This document shows positions 33,836 through 45,631 of a stretch of 64,000 nt of DNA, piece by piece. Under the pieces are notes generated by a model, which did not search any database, had not been told where the DNA came from, and was given only the letters and a program-made list of their open reading frames with translations. This DNA comes from Callorhinus ursinus (taxonomy: Eukaryota; Chordata; Mammalia; Carnivora; Otariidae). Both the position numbers and the translations under genes were made by a program. The stretch is from assembly GCF_003265705.1 (NCBI RefSeq), contig NW_020313005.1, positions 16,622,109 through 16,686,108 of the forward strand, given 5' to 3'. Each line of letters starts with the position of its first letter. The first letter of the stretch is position 1.

Positions 33836-34010
33836 GTGGGTGATCACACAGGCGTTACAGTTGAACAGACTTGGGTTTTAATGTCCAATCTGCTGTTGAT
33901 AAGGCAAGGGAAAGTAAGTTACTTAAAGGCTGTTAAGTCTCAGTTTTCTCATCTGTGAAATGAAGATCATATAGACCTCAGGGAATTCCAATGAGTGGTG
34001 ACTTTGAGAC
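33836..34010 (+). repeat. MIR SINE relic
   Basis: The order GAACAGACTTGGGTTTTAAT, GTAAGTTACTTAAAGGC, TCTCAGTTTTCTCATCTGTG and AAATGAAGATCATATAGACC is the MIR core in plus orientation (gtgaccttgggcaagtcacttaacctctctg ... cctcatctgtaaaatgg). Inactive. Confidence 0.7.
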
Positions 34011-34253
34011 ACTAGAGTTAACATTCCCCTCTATTCCCCACCACTGAATTTGGAATCAACCAAGCAGAAGATAGATTTTTTTTTAAGGAACAGACAAACA
34101 AAAATATTAGGTTTATTGCTATTAGTGATATAGTAGAGAACAGGCTTGGATCCCCCGCTAAAACTGGGGCTTCCGAATATTCTCAGAAGGAAACTCACAT
34201 GTCCAAAAAGTCAGCCCCACATCTCTATCCTCTTTTTTGTGTGCACATAAGCA

Positions 34254-34292
34254 CATGCACACACACACATGCGCACGCTCATGCACACGCAG
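34254..34292. repeat. Imperfect CA-rich tract
   Basis: CACATGCACACACACACATG followed by CGCACGCTCATGCACACGCA: alternating purine-pyrimidine sequence with Z-DNA-like composition. Imperfect, so probably an old microsatellite. Confidence 0.7.
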
Positions 34293-34832
34293 TGGGTATT
34301 TCCTTCAGGAAGCAGAAATTCTGATGGGAACAGAGAGAGAGGGGAATATGAGTCCAGGCTGAGAATGGGAAAGGTGAATCAAATAATTACTGGCACCCCA
34401 TATTGATAGTATTATTATTATTTTATTGATATAGCTTTTCACTCATCTCTGAAGAAATGGGTTCATTAAACACTTTTTTAAAGGAAAGAAAAACAAAACA
34501 GTAATAATAACAGAAAGCACTACATATTTCCTTCATTGCCTATTATCTTTGTGTGGGCTCTCACAGGGACCTGAAGGCAGATGCTGATTCTCATGGTTTT
34601 AGTCTCTTCAGGCATGGCAGGTGGGTGCTTTCCATGCTGACAGATCCACGCTTGACATTCAAAGGGGCTTTGAAAAACGAGTCCTGGTGGGAGGCTGGAT
34701 ATACACGTCCATGGGACAATGGGGATTACACCAATGTCTTCTGGGTTTACTCTCAGAGTTCCATGGCCATAGGGTCACACTTCCAGAACCACAGCATTTA
34801 AAGTGGCTACTCTGACATCCCAGAAGGAACCT

Positions 34833-35005
34833 TAATGCTGGAGTCAGGATACATGCTTGAATCCCACCTCTACCGTGAACTTGACATTTCATAACTTCCT
34901 CTCTCTTCATTTCACTTTCCCCACTCATAAAAGATGGACAATAATACCTGTCCAGAGTTCTGGACAGGATCAAATAAAGTAATTCTTGGTAATAGTAGGT
35001 GTTCA
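34833..35005 (+). repeat. MIR SINE relic
   Basis: Plus orientation: GGAGTCAGGATACATGCTTG, AATCCCACCTCTACCGTGAA, TTGACATTTCATAACTTCCT, CCCACTCATAAAAGATGGAC, AATAATACCTGTCCAG, then GATCAAATAAAGTAATTCTT. This is nearly the whole MIR core in the right order. Confidence 0.72.
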
Positions 35006-35464
35006 TATGCATAGATGCTGGGTCTGGAAGGAATATATATAGAAAGGAATCATTCAATTCATTCCCCTCACTCCCACCCCCAAAACACTACATAACTTGA
35101 AGGGGAAGGATTTGAGGGTGATATAAAGTAGTTATTTTGCAAGCTCATATGGCTAGTCAGGAACATTTATGTGGCAGTATCACTTTTGCATGATAGTATA
35201 ACTTTATCCAGAAGTGACCTAAATGCCTAAGGTAATACAAAAATTAATGAATACATAAACATTTTTGTCCTCTTATGTCAGAAAAAAATGATGTTTTATT
35301 GGCTATAAAAATGTATGACTGTTAATTCCTCATGTTGATCTATCTGAACATTTTATTTCTTTTAAAATAAGCAAATTAGTATGAAAGCAGGACTTTTGGA
35401 CAGGGCAGCAAATTGATTGCAACTGTGCAGGCCTGGTTAGGGAGTTGGTAGTGAGTTAAAGTTG

Positions 35465-35731
35465 ATGGCTGGACTTGATAAGAATAAGAATTTGAAGATG
35501 AGAAGCAGCCAAACATGGAGAGGAGTCAAAGATGACTAAATAGTAAGTTTTTAGTCTGTGTGGCTTAGCCCAAGGAGAAGAGGGTTCTGGAGCATGTGGT
35601 AATGAACAAAATTAAGGATGCCAGGAAATAAAAGTTGTTTCTGACTAAATTAAAAGAATGGATGAACTTAAAATGCCTGCAGGAAATGATAGATGATAAA
35701 TAGATAAATAGATGACAGAAAGATAGATGAG

Positions 35732-35772
<41 letters not shown>

Positions 35773-36560
35773 TAGATAGAGTGGAAATATGTCTGAAACT
35801 TGAGATTTGGAAGTCTTCTGTACAAAGGAAGTAAGTAAAGCCATTGAAATGGATGGGGTCATTCAAAGATCTTGGATAATGGCTAAAATTAATGACAGGG
35901 GAAGAGGTAGTTGGAGAGATCTGTTAAAGAAGCTGGAAAAGTAAATAAACTGGGTGGTCTAATGGCCTCAGTATCACAGCAGAAGAGCATTTCAAGAAAG
36001 GGAAAGATCAGGGTCAGGCACTGTAGAGATTAAGAAAAATAAGATATAAGAAAAAGATCTCTTGATTTGGTAAGTAGGAAGTCATCATGGATTTAGAATA
36101 TTTCCACAGGCCAGGGTGCTAGGGATTAAGGAATGGATGCATGTGGGGGTGAAGGCATTAATCTTTTAAAGAAGACTAGGGTAAAAACTGAAGGAAAGAA
36201 AGAGTCTCTTGTTTTTTTCTTTCGTTGTAAGGAAAAAATTGGACATGAGCATGTTTATAGGTAGAAATAAAGGCAAGTGGAAGAGACTGAAGATCTACAA
36301 GTGGGAAAGGACCAAGATCCTGTAGGATGTGGAAGGATGGGCCAAGATCAAGGGAGACATGGAGGAGGGGCCATGGGGGAACAGGGATAGAATGAGCTCA
36401 GCTGAAATGAATTTACTCTTACTAGCAAGAAGTGGGCAGGATAGATGAAGGGTGAGGTTTGCAACAGCTATGAGGGGAATGCAGTAGGAATTTCCTGAGA
36501 ACAGTAGAGGGAACTCCAGCAGTGAGCGCTCAGCTGATGCTGAAAACACAGTGAACATCA
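35465..36560 (+). repeat. Ancient interspersed repeat, family not named
   Basis: About 1.1 kb of purine-rich sequence whose phrases, in order, recall a well-known old mammalian repeat: GAGGAGTCAAAGATGACTAA, ATATGTCTGAAACTTGAGAT, TTGGAAGTCTTCTG, AAAGCCATTGAAATGGATGG, AGACTAGGGTAAAAACTGAA, GACATGAGCATGTTTATAGG. I recognise the phrasing but cannot name the family. The copy is diverged and interrupted by a GATA microsatellite. It holds no intact coding sequence. Confidence 0.4.
35689..35780. repeat. (GATA)n microsatellite
   Basis: A pure tract of about ten GATA units at 35733-35772 is flanked by imperfect GATA/GATG/AAATA units from 35689. Minus-strand frames reading poly-SIYL are artefacts. Likely length-polymorphic. 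Whether the GATA units bind GATA factors is unknown. Confidence 0.95.
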
Positions 36561-37506
36561 CCGCCAAGTTCTTATTTTCCCTCAGTGCTTCATTTTATTT
36601 GTATAGCATGTGAGACTTGCCAAGGTCAGAATTTGTTTTTCAGTGCTGCACTTTGGGATGTATCAGGAGCCACCTATATTTTATTAATAAGTATCCTCCT
36701 AATCATGTTGATGTTTCTGGGTGAGTTTCTAATGTAATTGTCATTTATAAAACATTTGCTGTAACAGATAGATTCTTGATTCCAAGATGTGTATTTTTCC
36801 AAAAATTGTTTTTCATTTTTGGGAGTCAGTCTTTATACTGAATCTTGGGCTTAATCTTATCTTTGAGCCTTTGGCCACTATGCATTCTCTAACCATACCT
36901 CTTCTTTTTTGTTTTCTATTTGGTCATGCTTTAGTGGGGATGTGGACAACCTAAACCTCTCAGAATGACAAATATGACCAAGGGATTAAAAAAAAAAGGT
37001 AATAGTTTGAGTAGTTTAATGATATGAATGTCACAGTAGGAAATGAGAACAAGGTCTACACTTCCTTTCTTCTTTTCATCAACAGATAAATAAATATTAA
37101 ACACCCACGTGCTGGGCACTTTGCTTGGTGCAGGTAATACTTGGTGGATGAGCACATCTTCAGCTCCCAATGCACTTAGTGTCCAGGAGAGAGAGGGAAA
37201 GTTTTCAACTGTCATATATGAATCTCAAATTGTCATTCTTCTGGTGGGGCTGGAGCTCCTATTGGTGTTCGTGGAGGCGAAGCCAGATGGATAGTGATAA
37301 CATTCTCAAGGTCATTGGTTTCTAAATGCCAATCCAGGCACTGATGCTGGTCCATAAGGAAGCCTCGATCTGTGGAGGAATATGAAAAAGAAGGAGCTCA
37401 AAGCCAGCAGAATGTCCCCACATCCTGTCATGTGAACAACTGTCCTTCAAACTGAGATTTTTATCCCCACATCCTTGTGAAGTAAAAATGTTTCCTTTAT
37501 TTTTAA
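36561..37506. other. Unique non-coding sequence
   Basis: No gene is recognised. The part 37085-37210 (AAATATTAAACACCCACGTG, then CTGGGCACTTTGCTTGGTGC) resembles the 'caggcactgtgctaggtgctgg' segment of old mammalian repeats, too diverged to classify. Confidence 0.45.
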
Positions 37507-37734
37507 GAATTAATGGTAAGTGGGGCACCTGGGTGGCTCAGTTACTAAGTGTCTACCTTCGGCTCAGGTCATGATCTCAGGGTTCTGGGATCGAGCCCTG
37601 CGTTGGGCTCCCTGCTCAGCGGGAAGCCTGCTTCTCCCTCTCCCATTCCCCCTGCTTGTGTTCCCTATCTTGCTGTGTCTCTCTCTGTCAAATAAATAAA
37701 TAAAATCTTTTTAAAAAAAGGGATTAATGATAAG
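37507..37734 (+). mobile_element. CAN-SINE with 14-bp TSD (two mismatches)
   Basis: Plus-strand SINE, body 37522-37720. Head GGGGCACCTGGGTGGCTCAG, then CTTCGGCTCAGGTCATGATC, GGGATCGAGCCCTGCG (B-box region), TCCCTGCTCAGCGGGAAGCC, the CT-rich part, and tail AAATAAATAAATAAAATCTT followed by A7. Flanking GAATTAATGGTAAG (37507-37520) and GGATTAATGATAAG (37721-37734) match at 12 of 14 positions and are the target duplication. Confidence 0.95.
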
Positions 37735-38436
37735 AGATAATAGACATTTTACTTGGCCAAAGATTTGCCACCTAATTCTGCCTTTTCTTTCCTTTTAAAT
37801 TTTACTGGCCTATACAACCCAGAAGTCTGAGAAATTCTTTTCGAAATGATCCCTGTTATGCAAGGAATACATATTTTTTGAGAAAAAAAAAAAGAACTCC
37901 TCAGTTGGGAAAATCCAGGTTGACTGCTGACAGTTGATCAAACTTCCTTGCTTCCCTTTGCCTGGATAGAGTGCACATTCTTCCAAAGGACTCACTATGA
38001 AGCTGGAGGGTGCTTTTTCAGTAAATCAATTTAATTACTGATTGTGGCCCAACCCAGAAATATTCTTGGGACAACTAAAATCATGGCTGCCTCTCTGACC
38101 ATAGGACAGGAGACATAAGTTTGAAAGACAAAACTCTAAGTCAAGTATCCCAAGGCAAATTAAAATAAACGACACCCAGAACTTCTGACAAAGAGAAGGT
38201 CTTAAGCTTTCCAGCTGAATTGTGTTTTCCTTTTTATCTCTCTGGCTGTCTTTTGTAGGATTTGAGGTGGGAATTCCAAGGGAAACCTTAATGTTGGGGT
38301 TCAACTTGACTAATTCTCTTCAAAAGCTCTGTGACTCAATATGGAGTGGCAATGTGGGGGCCACTCTTGGCTTGACTCTAAGCTTCTGGAAAATGGGGGC
38401 TATTCAGTTCATCAAAAGGAGCATTTCTGGGTTGGA
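37735..38436. other. Unique non-coding sequence
   Basis: No gene or repeat recognised. It contains an A11 run near 37880. Frames of 83-89 codons at 38035-38473 on opposite strands have no known relatives. Confidence 0.5.
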
Positions 38437-38876
38437 ACAGGTTCCTAGGACTGCTATAAAAAGGGGCCACTAGCTGGGTGGCTTAAGAACCACAGAACTT
38501 TATTATCCCACAGTTGTGGAGGCTAGAAGTTCAGAATCATGGTATTGGCAAGGCCATGCTGCCTCTGAAACCTGTAGGGGAGATTCTTCGCTTGTCTTTT
38601 CCTAGCTTCTGGTGTTTGATCAAAGATCTTTGGTGTTCCTTGGCTCACGGGAGCAGCACTTGAATCTCTGCAACTCTGTCTCTGTGTCTCTTCTTCTTTT
38701 CTTATAAGGGAACTAGGCATATTGTATTAGGGGCCCAACCTACTCCAATATGACCTCATCTTATCTAATTCTATCTGCCACAACCCCATAGCCAAATAAG
38801 GTTACTTTTGCAGGTACAGGAGATTAAGACTTTATGATACATTTTTGGAAGACACAATTCAACCCATAAAAAGTAC
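38437..38876 (+). mobile_element. MLT1-type LTR relic (ERVL-MaLR), near full length
   Basis: In order: GTTCCTAGGACTGCTATAAA, GCTGGGTGGCTTAAGAACCA, GGAGGCTAGAAGTTCAGAAT, TATTGGCAAGGCCATGCTGC, CTAGCTTCTGGTGTTTGATC, TTCTTATAAGGGAACTAGGC, CCTACTCCAATATGACCTCA, CAAATAAGGTTACTTTTGCA, GACACAATTCAACCCATAAA. This follows the MLT1 LTR consensus from start to end. Solo LTR, no internal sequence; ancient. Confidence 0.85.
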
Positions 38877-39949
38877 TCAGCAGGGAACATATGAATAATT
38901 GATTCTTGGAACTCCTACCAGTTAAGACTTTGGCTGTGGGCATGACAGATAGCGAACAGAGAAGTGTCTACTTTCTTTAGATCTGAAAGTGGCTATGAGT
39001 GTGTCTGTGTGTGTATAAACATATTTTGTATGTATTTGGATATCACATACGTAACTGTTCAAGTATACTGTTTTTACTGTGTGCTTTCGGAGGACCTAAT
39101 ACATGGATTTTGAAGTAGTAATAATTGAACTCGCACATATTGTGGATCTCGCCCATAGTCTTACAATTTCACACTCATGAGATTTTCCCTTATTGGAAGA
39201 TTTCATTTATAATGAGAAAAATCAGCTTGCAATGGGACTGACCATTTCCTCCCAAAACAATCAAGTACTCCTGAGGCTGAGAGGGCCTCCAGAAATGGTA
39301 AGTGGTTCTTTCTTAAGAAAAAGGGACCATTCTTCTGCAGAAGAAGGAAGACCATCTCTCTTTGGCTTCTGGCTCAGCAGCTCCCTTGAGGAATTATTTA
39401 AAGTTCAAGAAGAATTTTTATTAATTAATTAAAAAAAAAGTTTCTGCAAAACACACACACACACACACATCACACCCCACTTCTGTCTCCTGAACTCCAG
39501 TTCTGCAAGAGAAAGAACATAAAGTCCTCACATTATTACAATCTTGACCTTTCATGGAGAGGCTTAATGAGACAGAGGAAAGAGGTTGAGGGGTGTGTGC
39601 AAGGAGCAGTTCTCAGCCCCTCAGGCCTCTAAAGGACTTGAAAGTAGGGTATGGTGTGTGGTAGGAGGAGCTGATCCTCAGGCCCCTGGCCTCCTGCACT
39701 TGCTCGTGGGCATTCACACTTGCTCACTTGTATCACTTAGATCACCTTCCCCATCCCCCCAGAGCTCAGGGGCCTATTAATCTTTCCAGCTTGTTCTTAG
39801 GATACTTTCTTCCCTTTTAACCCTTCGCCATTTTTCCTGTTCACTTCATTGCCTGAAAGAAGGTGCTGATTTGTGTCTGTTCTGTGGATGCCAGTTAGAG
39901 TAAAATAAAAAGGATGGTCATGAAGTCAACAAACCTTTAACTTCCTCGC
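38877..39949. other. Unique non-coding sequence with CA repeats
   Basis: No gene is recognised. It holds a GTGTGTCTGTGTGTGTAT patch near 38998 and a pure (CA)n tract at 39450-39469. The 79-codon plus-strand frame at 39193-39432 has no known relatives. Confidence 0.5.
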
Positions 39950-40320
39950 AAGGCAACACCCACTTCCAGCAGTCGGCGGCTGCCACTTGCTCTATCTAGC
40001 TCTCCTTGAAACCCCTGGCAGCCGTCTGAGATTAAATGCAGAGCTCTTGAATAATCCAAACCCAGCAAGAAGCCACTATCTCAGCCGCAGGCTGAGTGTT
40101 CTAGACTGTCGTTGTGTTAAGAGCAAAGGGAAATTTTGATTTAAAGGAAGGCCCTTCATTTTCCAACAAGGAGTAGAAGCGATAACATCTCTTCTACCCC
40201 CTGGCGACTCACCACTTTATTGAGACTTGGCTTCTCCATGTCCCACTCATTCCTTTGTGCTTGGATAGTTTGTCAAAGGCTTTCACAAAGAGATTTTCTT
40301 TAATGAGAAATGCACTGAGG
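39950..40320. promoter_or_regulatory. Candidate conserved non-coding element
   Basis: Repeat-free sequence of balanced composition. It includes GAGATTAAATGCAGAG, AGAGCAAAGGGAAATTTTGA and AGCGATAACATCTCTT (a GATAA core), GTCAAAGGCTTTCACAAAG, and several isolated CpG (AGTCGGCGGCTGCC). No coding frame or transposon accounts for it. Presented as a possible regulatory element; this is inference from texture only. Confidence 0.2.
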
Positions 40321-40573
40321 GAACAAACTGATGTATATTTGTGAGTTTGGTAAAATAAGAAATATGTGTTCTCAGCATGTGATCCTGCATGTTCAGACCT
40401 AGCTCACGTGCCACTCCTAAAAGTCACCCCCACCTCCCGGCCCTTTTTCTCTTGACTTACCCTCGGCACCACAGCATCTCCCTGCTTGGCTGAAAAGAAA
40501 TGGCCACGCCTTCCATGTGACTGTAGGGGCTGAGTCAGAAACACAAATACAATTCCATGACAAGGAATACTGT

Positions 40574-40791
40574 TTAAAGATTTTATTTATTTAATTTATT
40601 AATTTATTTATTTATTTAAGAGAGAGAGAGAATGAGCAGGGGAAAGAGGCAGAGAGGGAGAGAGAATCTCTCAAGCAGACTCTGCACTAAGCACAGAGCC
40701 CGACTCGGGGCTGGATCCCACGGCCTTAAGACCATGAACTGAGCGAAAATCAAGAGTCAGACACTGACTGACTGAGCCTCCCAGGCACCCC
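40574..40791 (-). mobile_element. Older CAN-SINE, no clear TSD
   Basis: Minus-strand SINE: AAGATTTTATTTATTTAATT, a GAGAGAGAGAGAATGAGCAG segment, GCACAGAGCCCGACTCGGGG, CTGGATCCCACGGCC, CAAGAGTCAGACACTGACTG, CTGAGCCTCCCAGGCACCCC. The head region is the older 'gactcttgatttc'-type and not the CTTCGGCTC type, and no clear flanking duplication is seen. It is older than the copies at 37522 and 52176. Confidence 0.88.
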
Positions 40792-41574
40792 TTAAAAGTA
40801 GTGTTCTGTATATGAAAATCTACATTCTGATGTATTCCTCATAAATACACCGCTTTGTAGATCTGGTTGCAACATAATTTAGTTAGTCAATAATCCTATA
40901 CAATACTGTCTGATAAGAAATAACTGCAATTTGCATGATGTTCTGGGCTGTTAGATCTTTTCTTGTTACTCTACTAGCAAATTGCTTTATCTTCCACATT
41001 TTTTTTCAATTCAAATGCCCTATAGCTGCTTTATAGAGCACTTCAACTTACCATTTATCACTAATCCTAAATATCCCAGCAAGCAGTATAAGAGCTAAGA
41101 GACAAGAGCCTCTAATAAGAGGTGAAGCAATAGATTGGGACTGTTCGAGCAGATAGGGACTAGATAGGAAGCAGCCTTCTCCCCTTGGGAATGGTCCCCA
41201 CGCTCAAAGAGCTTGTCCCTAGATGAACATCACAGTGAGGAGGACAGATGGGGATGTGGGTGGGGGTCCAACCTAAACACGTTGTATTTTTTCACTAGGT
41301 TTGCCTGAGTAGCTTAGGTGCAGGGACTGTAGGCTTTCAACTTTTTAGCCCTTGCATTTAGCATACTGCCTGGCACATAATAGTGAGTGCTCACTTAATT
41401 TTGTAGAATGAATCCATACACAAACAAATGAATGAGGAAGTCATTCTGGATTCCGTATAGTATAATGGTGCATAGTTGACTCAGGTGTAAGGTACAATTC
41501 TGGTGGCAATTTTATATTTGTAATAGTTTCTGGAACATTTTCATAGTGTGGTAATATTGCACAGGGCTAAGAAT
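40792..41574. other. Mostly unique sequence with a possible L2 patch
   Basis: No gene is recognised. Around 41330-41440, TTTAGCATACTGCCTGGCAC followed by ATAATAGTGAGTGCTCACTT and GAATGAATCC resembles an L2 3' end. Confidence 0.4.
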
Positions 41575-41745
41575 GTTAGTTCTAGCAATGACAGCCCCTA
41601 AGGTTCAGTTTCTTCCTCTGAAAAATGAGACCAATGATGCTAGCCCCTTCAGAGTGTTGTACACGTATGTGGTCAGTAAGTAATGCGTGTACTTAGCATG
41701 GCGCCTCATACACTGTAAGTGGTATCATGATCATTACTGAGGTGG
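41575..41745 (+). repeat. MIR SINE relic
   Basis: GGTTCAGTTTCTTCCTCTGA, AAAATGAGACCAATGATGCT, AGCCCCTTCAGAGTGTTGTA, then CTTAGCATGGCGCCTCATAC: the MIR 3' portion (cagtttcctcatctgtaaaatggg ... gcttagcacagtgcctg) in plus orientation. Confidence 0.65.
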
Positions 41746-41904
41746 TGATGATATCCTTTCTTCCTACTATTTAACCCTACTAAAATTTTTATCTCTAATA
41801 TGTTTAAGGTCCACCTTCCTTCTTCCTTCGTGTTTTCAGTTTACATTCAGGGAACGTCCATCAGCGTCAAAGCTCCAGGTTTTGAGAACTGAAGAGCCTG
41901 CTCC

Positions 41905-41930
41905 GTGTGTGTATGTGTATGTGTGTGTGT
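41905..41930. repeat. Short (TG)n/(TATG) tract
   Basis: Alternating GTGTGTGTATGTGTATGTGT sequence of about 26 bases with Z-DNA-type composition. Short and imperfect. Confidence 0.8.
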
Positions 41931-41964
41931 ATTATTCCTTACCTTAAACATGGTTCAAGAGGAC

Positions 41965-42155
41965 TACTATTTACTGGATGCTCAGACTTTGTACCAGACT
42001 CAGGGACCGCAAGATACTTTATGTATATTATCCTCTGTAGTGTCTCAAAAAATATTTTGAAGTACATATTATCCCCTTATTTTACAGGTTAGGAAATTTA
42101 AACACGGAAAGCATATACGACTCACTTAAAAAGTCTTATGTTAAGAAAATGGCAG
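41965..42155 (+). repeat. MIR SINE relic
   Basis: ACTATTTACTGGATGCTCAG, GATACTTTATGTATATTATC, TATTATCCCCTTATTTTACA, GGTTAGGAAATTTAAACACG follow the MIR 3' half (tactatgtgccagg ... atcctcacaacaa ... ccccattttacagatgaggaaactgaggc). Plus orientation. Confidence 0.65.
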
Positions 42156-42289
42156 GTGCAGGCATTCCTGGCTGCAAAAGCCATTCTCTTTCTGCCATGT
42201 TAGATCAGGGTGCTCTTCCTTATAGACTCTTAGTGAATGCCAAATTGGTAGGTCTACTTCAAGAGGTAGCTCAGAATCAAATACACAGA

Positions 42290-42430
42290 TCTGAACTAGG
42301 ATACAGCAGACCTGATACTTAGTCAACCACTCCCTCAAGACAAAGCTTCTGGTAATCTCTCTGGGCCTCCTTGGCTTCCTCTGCAAAGTTGGTAGCACAA
42401 TGGAGACCGTGCCGAGGGACTCAGGATGTG
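42290..42430 (+). repeat. MIR SINE relic (weak)
   Basis: The segment with GGTAATCTCTCTGGGCCTCC followed by TTGGCTTCCTCTGCAAAGTT matches the MIR 'aacctctctgggcctcagtttcctcatctgtaaaat' core. The overlapping 111-codon minus-strand frame (42476-42141) is therefore antisense to a repeat and not a gene. Confidence 0.5.
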
Positions 42431-42479
42431 TTTTACACAGCCTCTTACCTGTGACTCCAGACTTGGAATGCATCACACT

Positions 42480-45399
42480 TGTGACAAGATTAGGATAAAT
42501 GTGAACCTTTTAATTGGAGGGAAATTTTCTCTTTCTTTTTCTTGGTTGTCTGAAATTCTGTGAGCCCTTGCTTTGTTTAAATATAAACTGCTAAAATTAG
42601 CTGCTTAGAGTGTTCTCAAACTCTCAGCCAGTAAAACTCCATATTGAATTAAACAGGAAATGCACACATCTGAAACAATAAACAAATACCCAGATATCTC
42701 TGTTAAATGGAAGCCAAAAATATGTCATTGGTATTTAGTATTTATCTCCTAAAATGCTCCCTACAATAGGTCTCCAGGAATCAGAGAAACAGAGTTTTGG
42801 ACCCTGGAAGGACCAGAGGTAACATTTGCCTAGGCTTCTCATTTTCTGGATAAGGAAAGAGGTTCTTTGCTTTACCCCAACTGTGTAATATTTTTAGGTT
42901 CTCCAGTGGCCTCATTTCCCATCTAGCTAATGCTCATAGTGTGAGGCCACATGGAGAAAGCATTGAGAACATTCACACTTTCCACAATATGCCAAATGGG
43001 TCTAAGAGAATAAGTTTGCTTTCCATTTTCTGTCAATCAGTCAATAAATTAATCTATCCAACCGAAAGATCTCACCAAATAAAACCTGAAATTAAACACC
43101 AAGATGACAAAGTCACAAGAAGTCTGTTCTTGCTGTCTTTGCTGTCATTCTTAGCACCTCTACATTGAAAGGACCACAGACAAAGATGTGAGAATTAGAT
43201 TCAAATGTCTGCATTCAGGAGCTCCCAAGTCTCATCTTTTACTTAAGCTTTCCTGTATTTTTAAGTTATACCTTTTAGTTATCTAGCTATGAAAATAAAA
43301 TGTATAAAATCACACCTCTTGGAGGTATTTTCCTTTTTTTCATTCCTTTCATTATCATGAAGAACTTTCCTGCAGGAGTGCTAAAGTTTGCCTGAACCCT
43401 TGCACAGTGCTCTCTTCCTTGGTAATTGATAGGATATTCTTCTTCCTCTTACAAAAAGGTAATCTTATCAACAATGCTTCCCTGGTTAGAGGGATGGTTT
43501 GCTGCTCTTTGTGCATATGGATGATACTGTCTACTTCTGATATGGAATTCAGCCCCCACGTGCTCCCATGTTTAGCCTGTTAATGTGAGTTTTTGCCACT
43601 GCCTAAAATGGATAGCAGGTAGGCTTAAATGAAATTCAGTGTTCTTTGTTCTTTTTTTTTTTTTAACTGTCATTAAGAAAAAAAAAATAATAAAAGTATC
43701 AAAGAGAATCCAGTCCAGAGCAATGTGACAAACTGGCCTGGCTGTTGGCAAATAAAATGTTAGCATATCAGTGAGCAAGAAGGCCATGGAGCTCCCAAAC
43801 CAACTGTGCTATCTTCCTCTGGGGAAAACACCTGTTGCTCTGAGATTTTTTGAAAAGCGTCTCTCCTCCCTGTTGAGAGTCACATACAGCTACTTTCTGC
43901 AGAATGTGTTCATCCAAGTTTTTTTTGTTGTTTTTTTCCCCACCTCCCTCTCCTCCCCACCCAGGGAATTCCAGTTTGGGATTTGATCAATTCCCATGTT
44001 TGACGGTATCACTGAAAATGCCATCTGCATTGAGTGTTATTGTTCAGAGATGTCTTTCTTCCCAGATAAATGAACCAATCCTCCTCGACATAAAGAGTGG
44101 TTTCCAAACTGAAGAACTCCTAGGTCTTTATCGGTCTGACACTTGGGTCTGACACCGTGGATCTCACTGTCTCTAGGAAAAGGCAGCACATTTTTGGTCC
44201 CCGGAAGCCACCAGCTTCCCTGGAACACAGGCTGAGAAGTGCCATTTACATATCCTGCAGTGTAAATGGTGCCCTCTAGATTGTACAAACAAAAACACAA
44301 TACCAGTTGATTTCTGCATTTTGCAGTCACTGCAAGCCCTTGGGACCAACGTTTTCTCCTCTAAGACCTAAACAGCATGGTGGCAAAATCTGCCTTTTGA
44401 GAAAAGCATGCACTACTTAGCCAGCTTCACTTCATTTCATGTGAAGGGAGAGATTATCTACCCATATAATACTCATAACTCCTCTATCTCTATTCATACT
44501 AAGTTATTATATTTGGAATCTACAAATTCTCTTTTATAGGGATGGTGAATTTAACCTGCTCAATACTAATCATAGTTTTGGAAACAGTTTTTAATATATG
44601 CGGTACCTAAATATTGTTAATCTACGGTTTTGCACTTTTTCCTGTCGATCTATAATTAAATCATCTGAACACACACTGATTTTACATCATTATAATAAAG
44701 GTGTATTCTGATATCTCTGATCACTGTGGCTCCCACATTCATTATTTAATTGCTAGACATTTTACTATCAGCTCATATGGTGTTATCTAAATTAATTGTG
44801 AACTTTAATGTACTTGGATCTAAAAAGGAAATCAGCTGTCTCCTCTGTAAAGAAGTCTCAGAAGGCTGAATAGACCAATTGTATATTAACAACCTAATAT
44901 CCTCGTTCAGTTGGAACAAAATCTGAATGCCCTTTTCAGTTTATAAGAGGTTCCACATTGTGACACTATTCTATCAGTTGACTGGAAAGAGAAGTGTTTT
45001 ATTGAACTGTTTGGTGATTGCATTTCTAAATTAATTTCAAGACAGCAAAATCAGCTTAAGAAGTCCCCTAAAATACGGTATGTTCTGAAGTTCCAGAGCT
45101 CTAAAGAGTTTGTTGGAAATTCTTGGCTGGGCTAGGAAAGAGAGGCAGGAGGGGACATAATCAAGTATGACAGAGCTGTTCATTATTGAATCCATGAGTG
45201 TAGACGCTGCAGATCACACAAAAACAAATATATCTACCGTATGGACTAGAGAGGGAGATAAAAGGCAGAGAACAGTTATATTTTACCATGGATCAGGGCC
45301 AAAAACTATTTGACAAAATTTTATTGTAACCAGTATAATAAATAAATGGTAAAGTTTTCTGTTTGTCCTCTGTTATGATACAGATATCCAATTAAAAAC
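42480..45399. other. Unique non-coding sequence
   Basis: Nearly 3 kb, AT-rich, no recognised gene or interspersed repeat. Simple features: T12 near 43654, A-rich run near 43680. Frames up to 97 codons have no known relatives. Confidence 0.5.
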
Positions 45400-45560
45400 T
45401 TTAGTATGTACCTCATTTAATCCTTACATTATGTGTGCAAGGAGATTCGATTGTCCCATTTTAAAGATGAGAAAACTGAAGCTCAGAGTGATCAGAAAAC
45501 TTTCTTAGAAACACACAGCTAGAAAGTAGTAGAGACAGGATATGGAATCCTTTTTTTTTT
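45400..45560 (+). repeat. MIR SINE relic
   Basis: GTACCTCATTTAATCCTTAC, TTGTCCCATTTTAAAGATGA, GAAAACTGAAGCTCAGAGTG, AAACACACAGCTAGAAAGTA: the MIR 3' half, well ordered and unusually readable, plus orientation. Confidence 0.78.
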
Positions 45561-45631
45561 TATATGCCATTGACAAGAATTATTGAGGCTCAAGTCTGTA
45601 ATATAATATTAATCTATACAATTCTACAGCA

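Noticed and set aside
35565..35866. Frames with SIYLSIYLS repeats
   Set aside because: Product of the GATA microsatellite, not a repeat protein.
42141..42476. 111-codon minus-strand frame as a possible gene
   Set aside because: Lies partly antisense to a MIR relic and has no recognised family.
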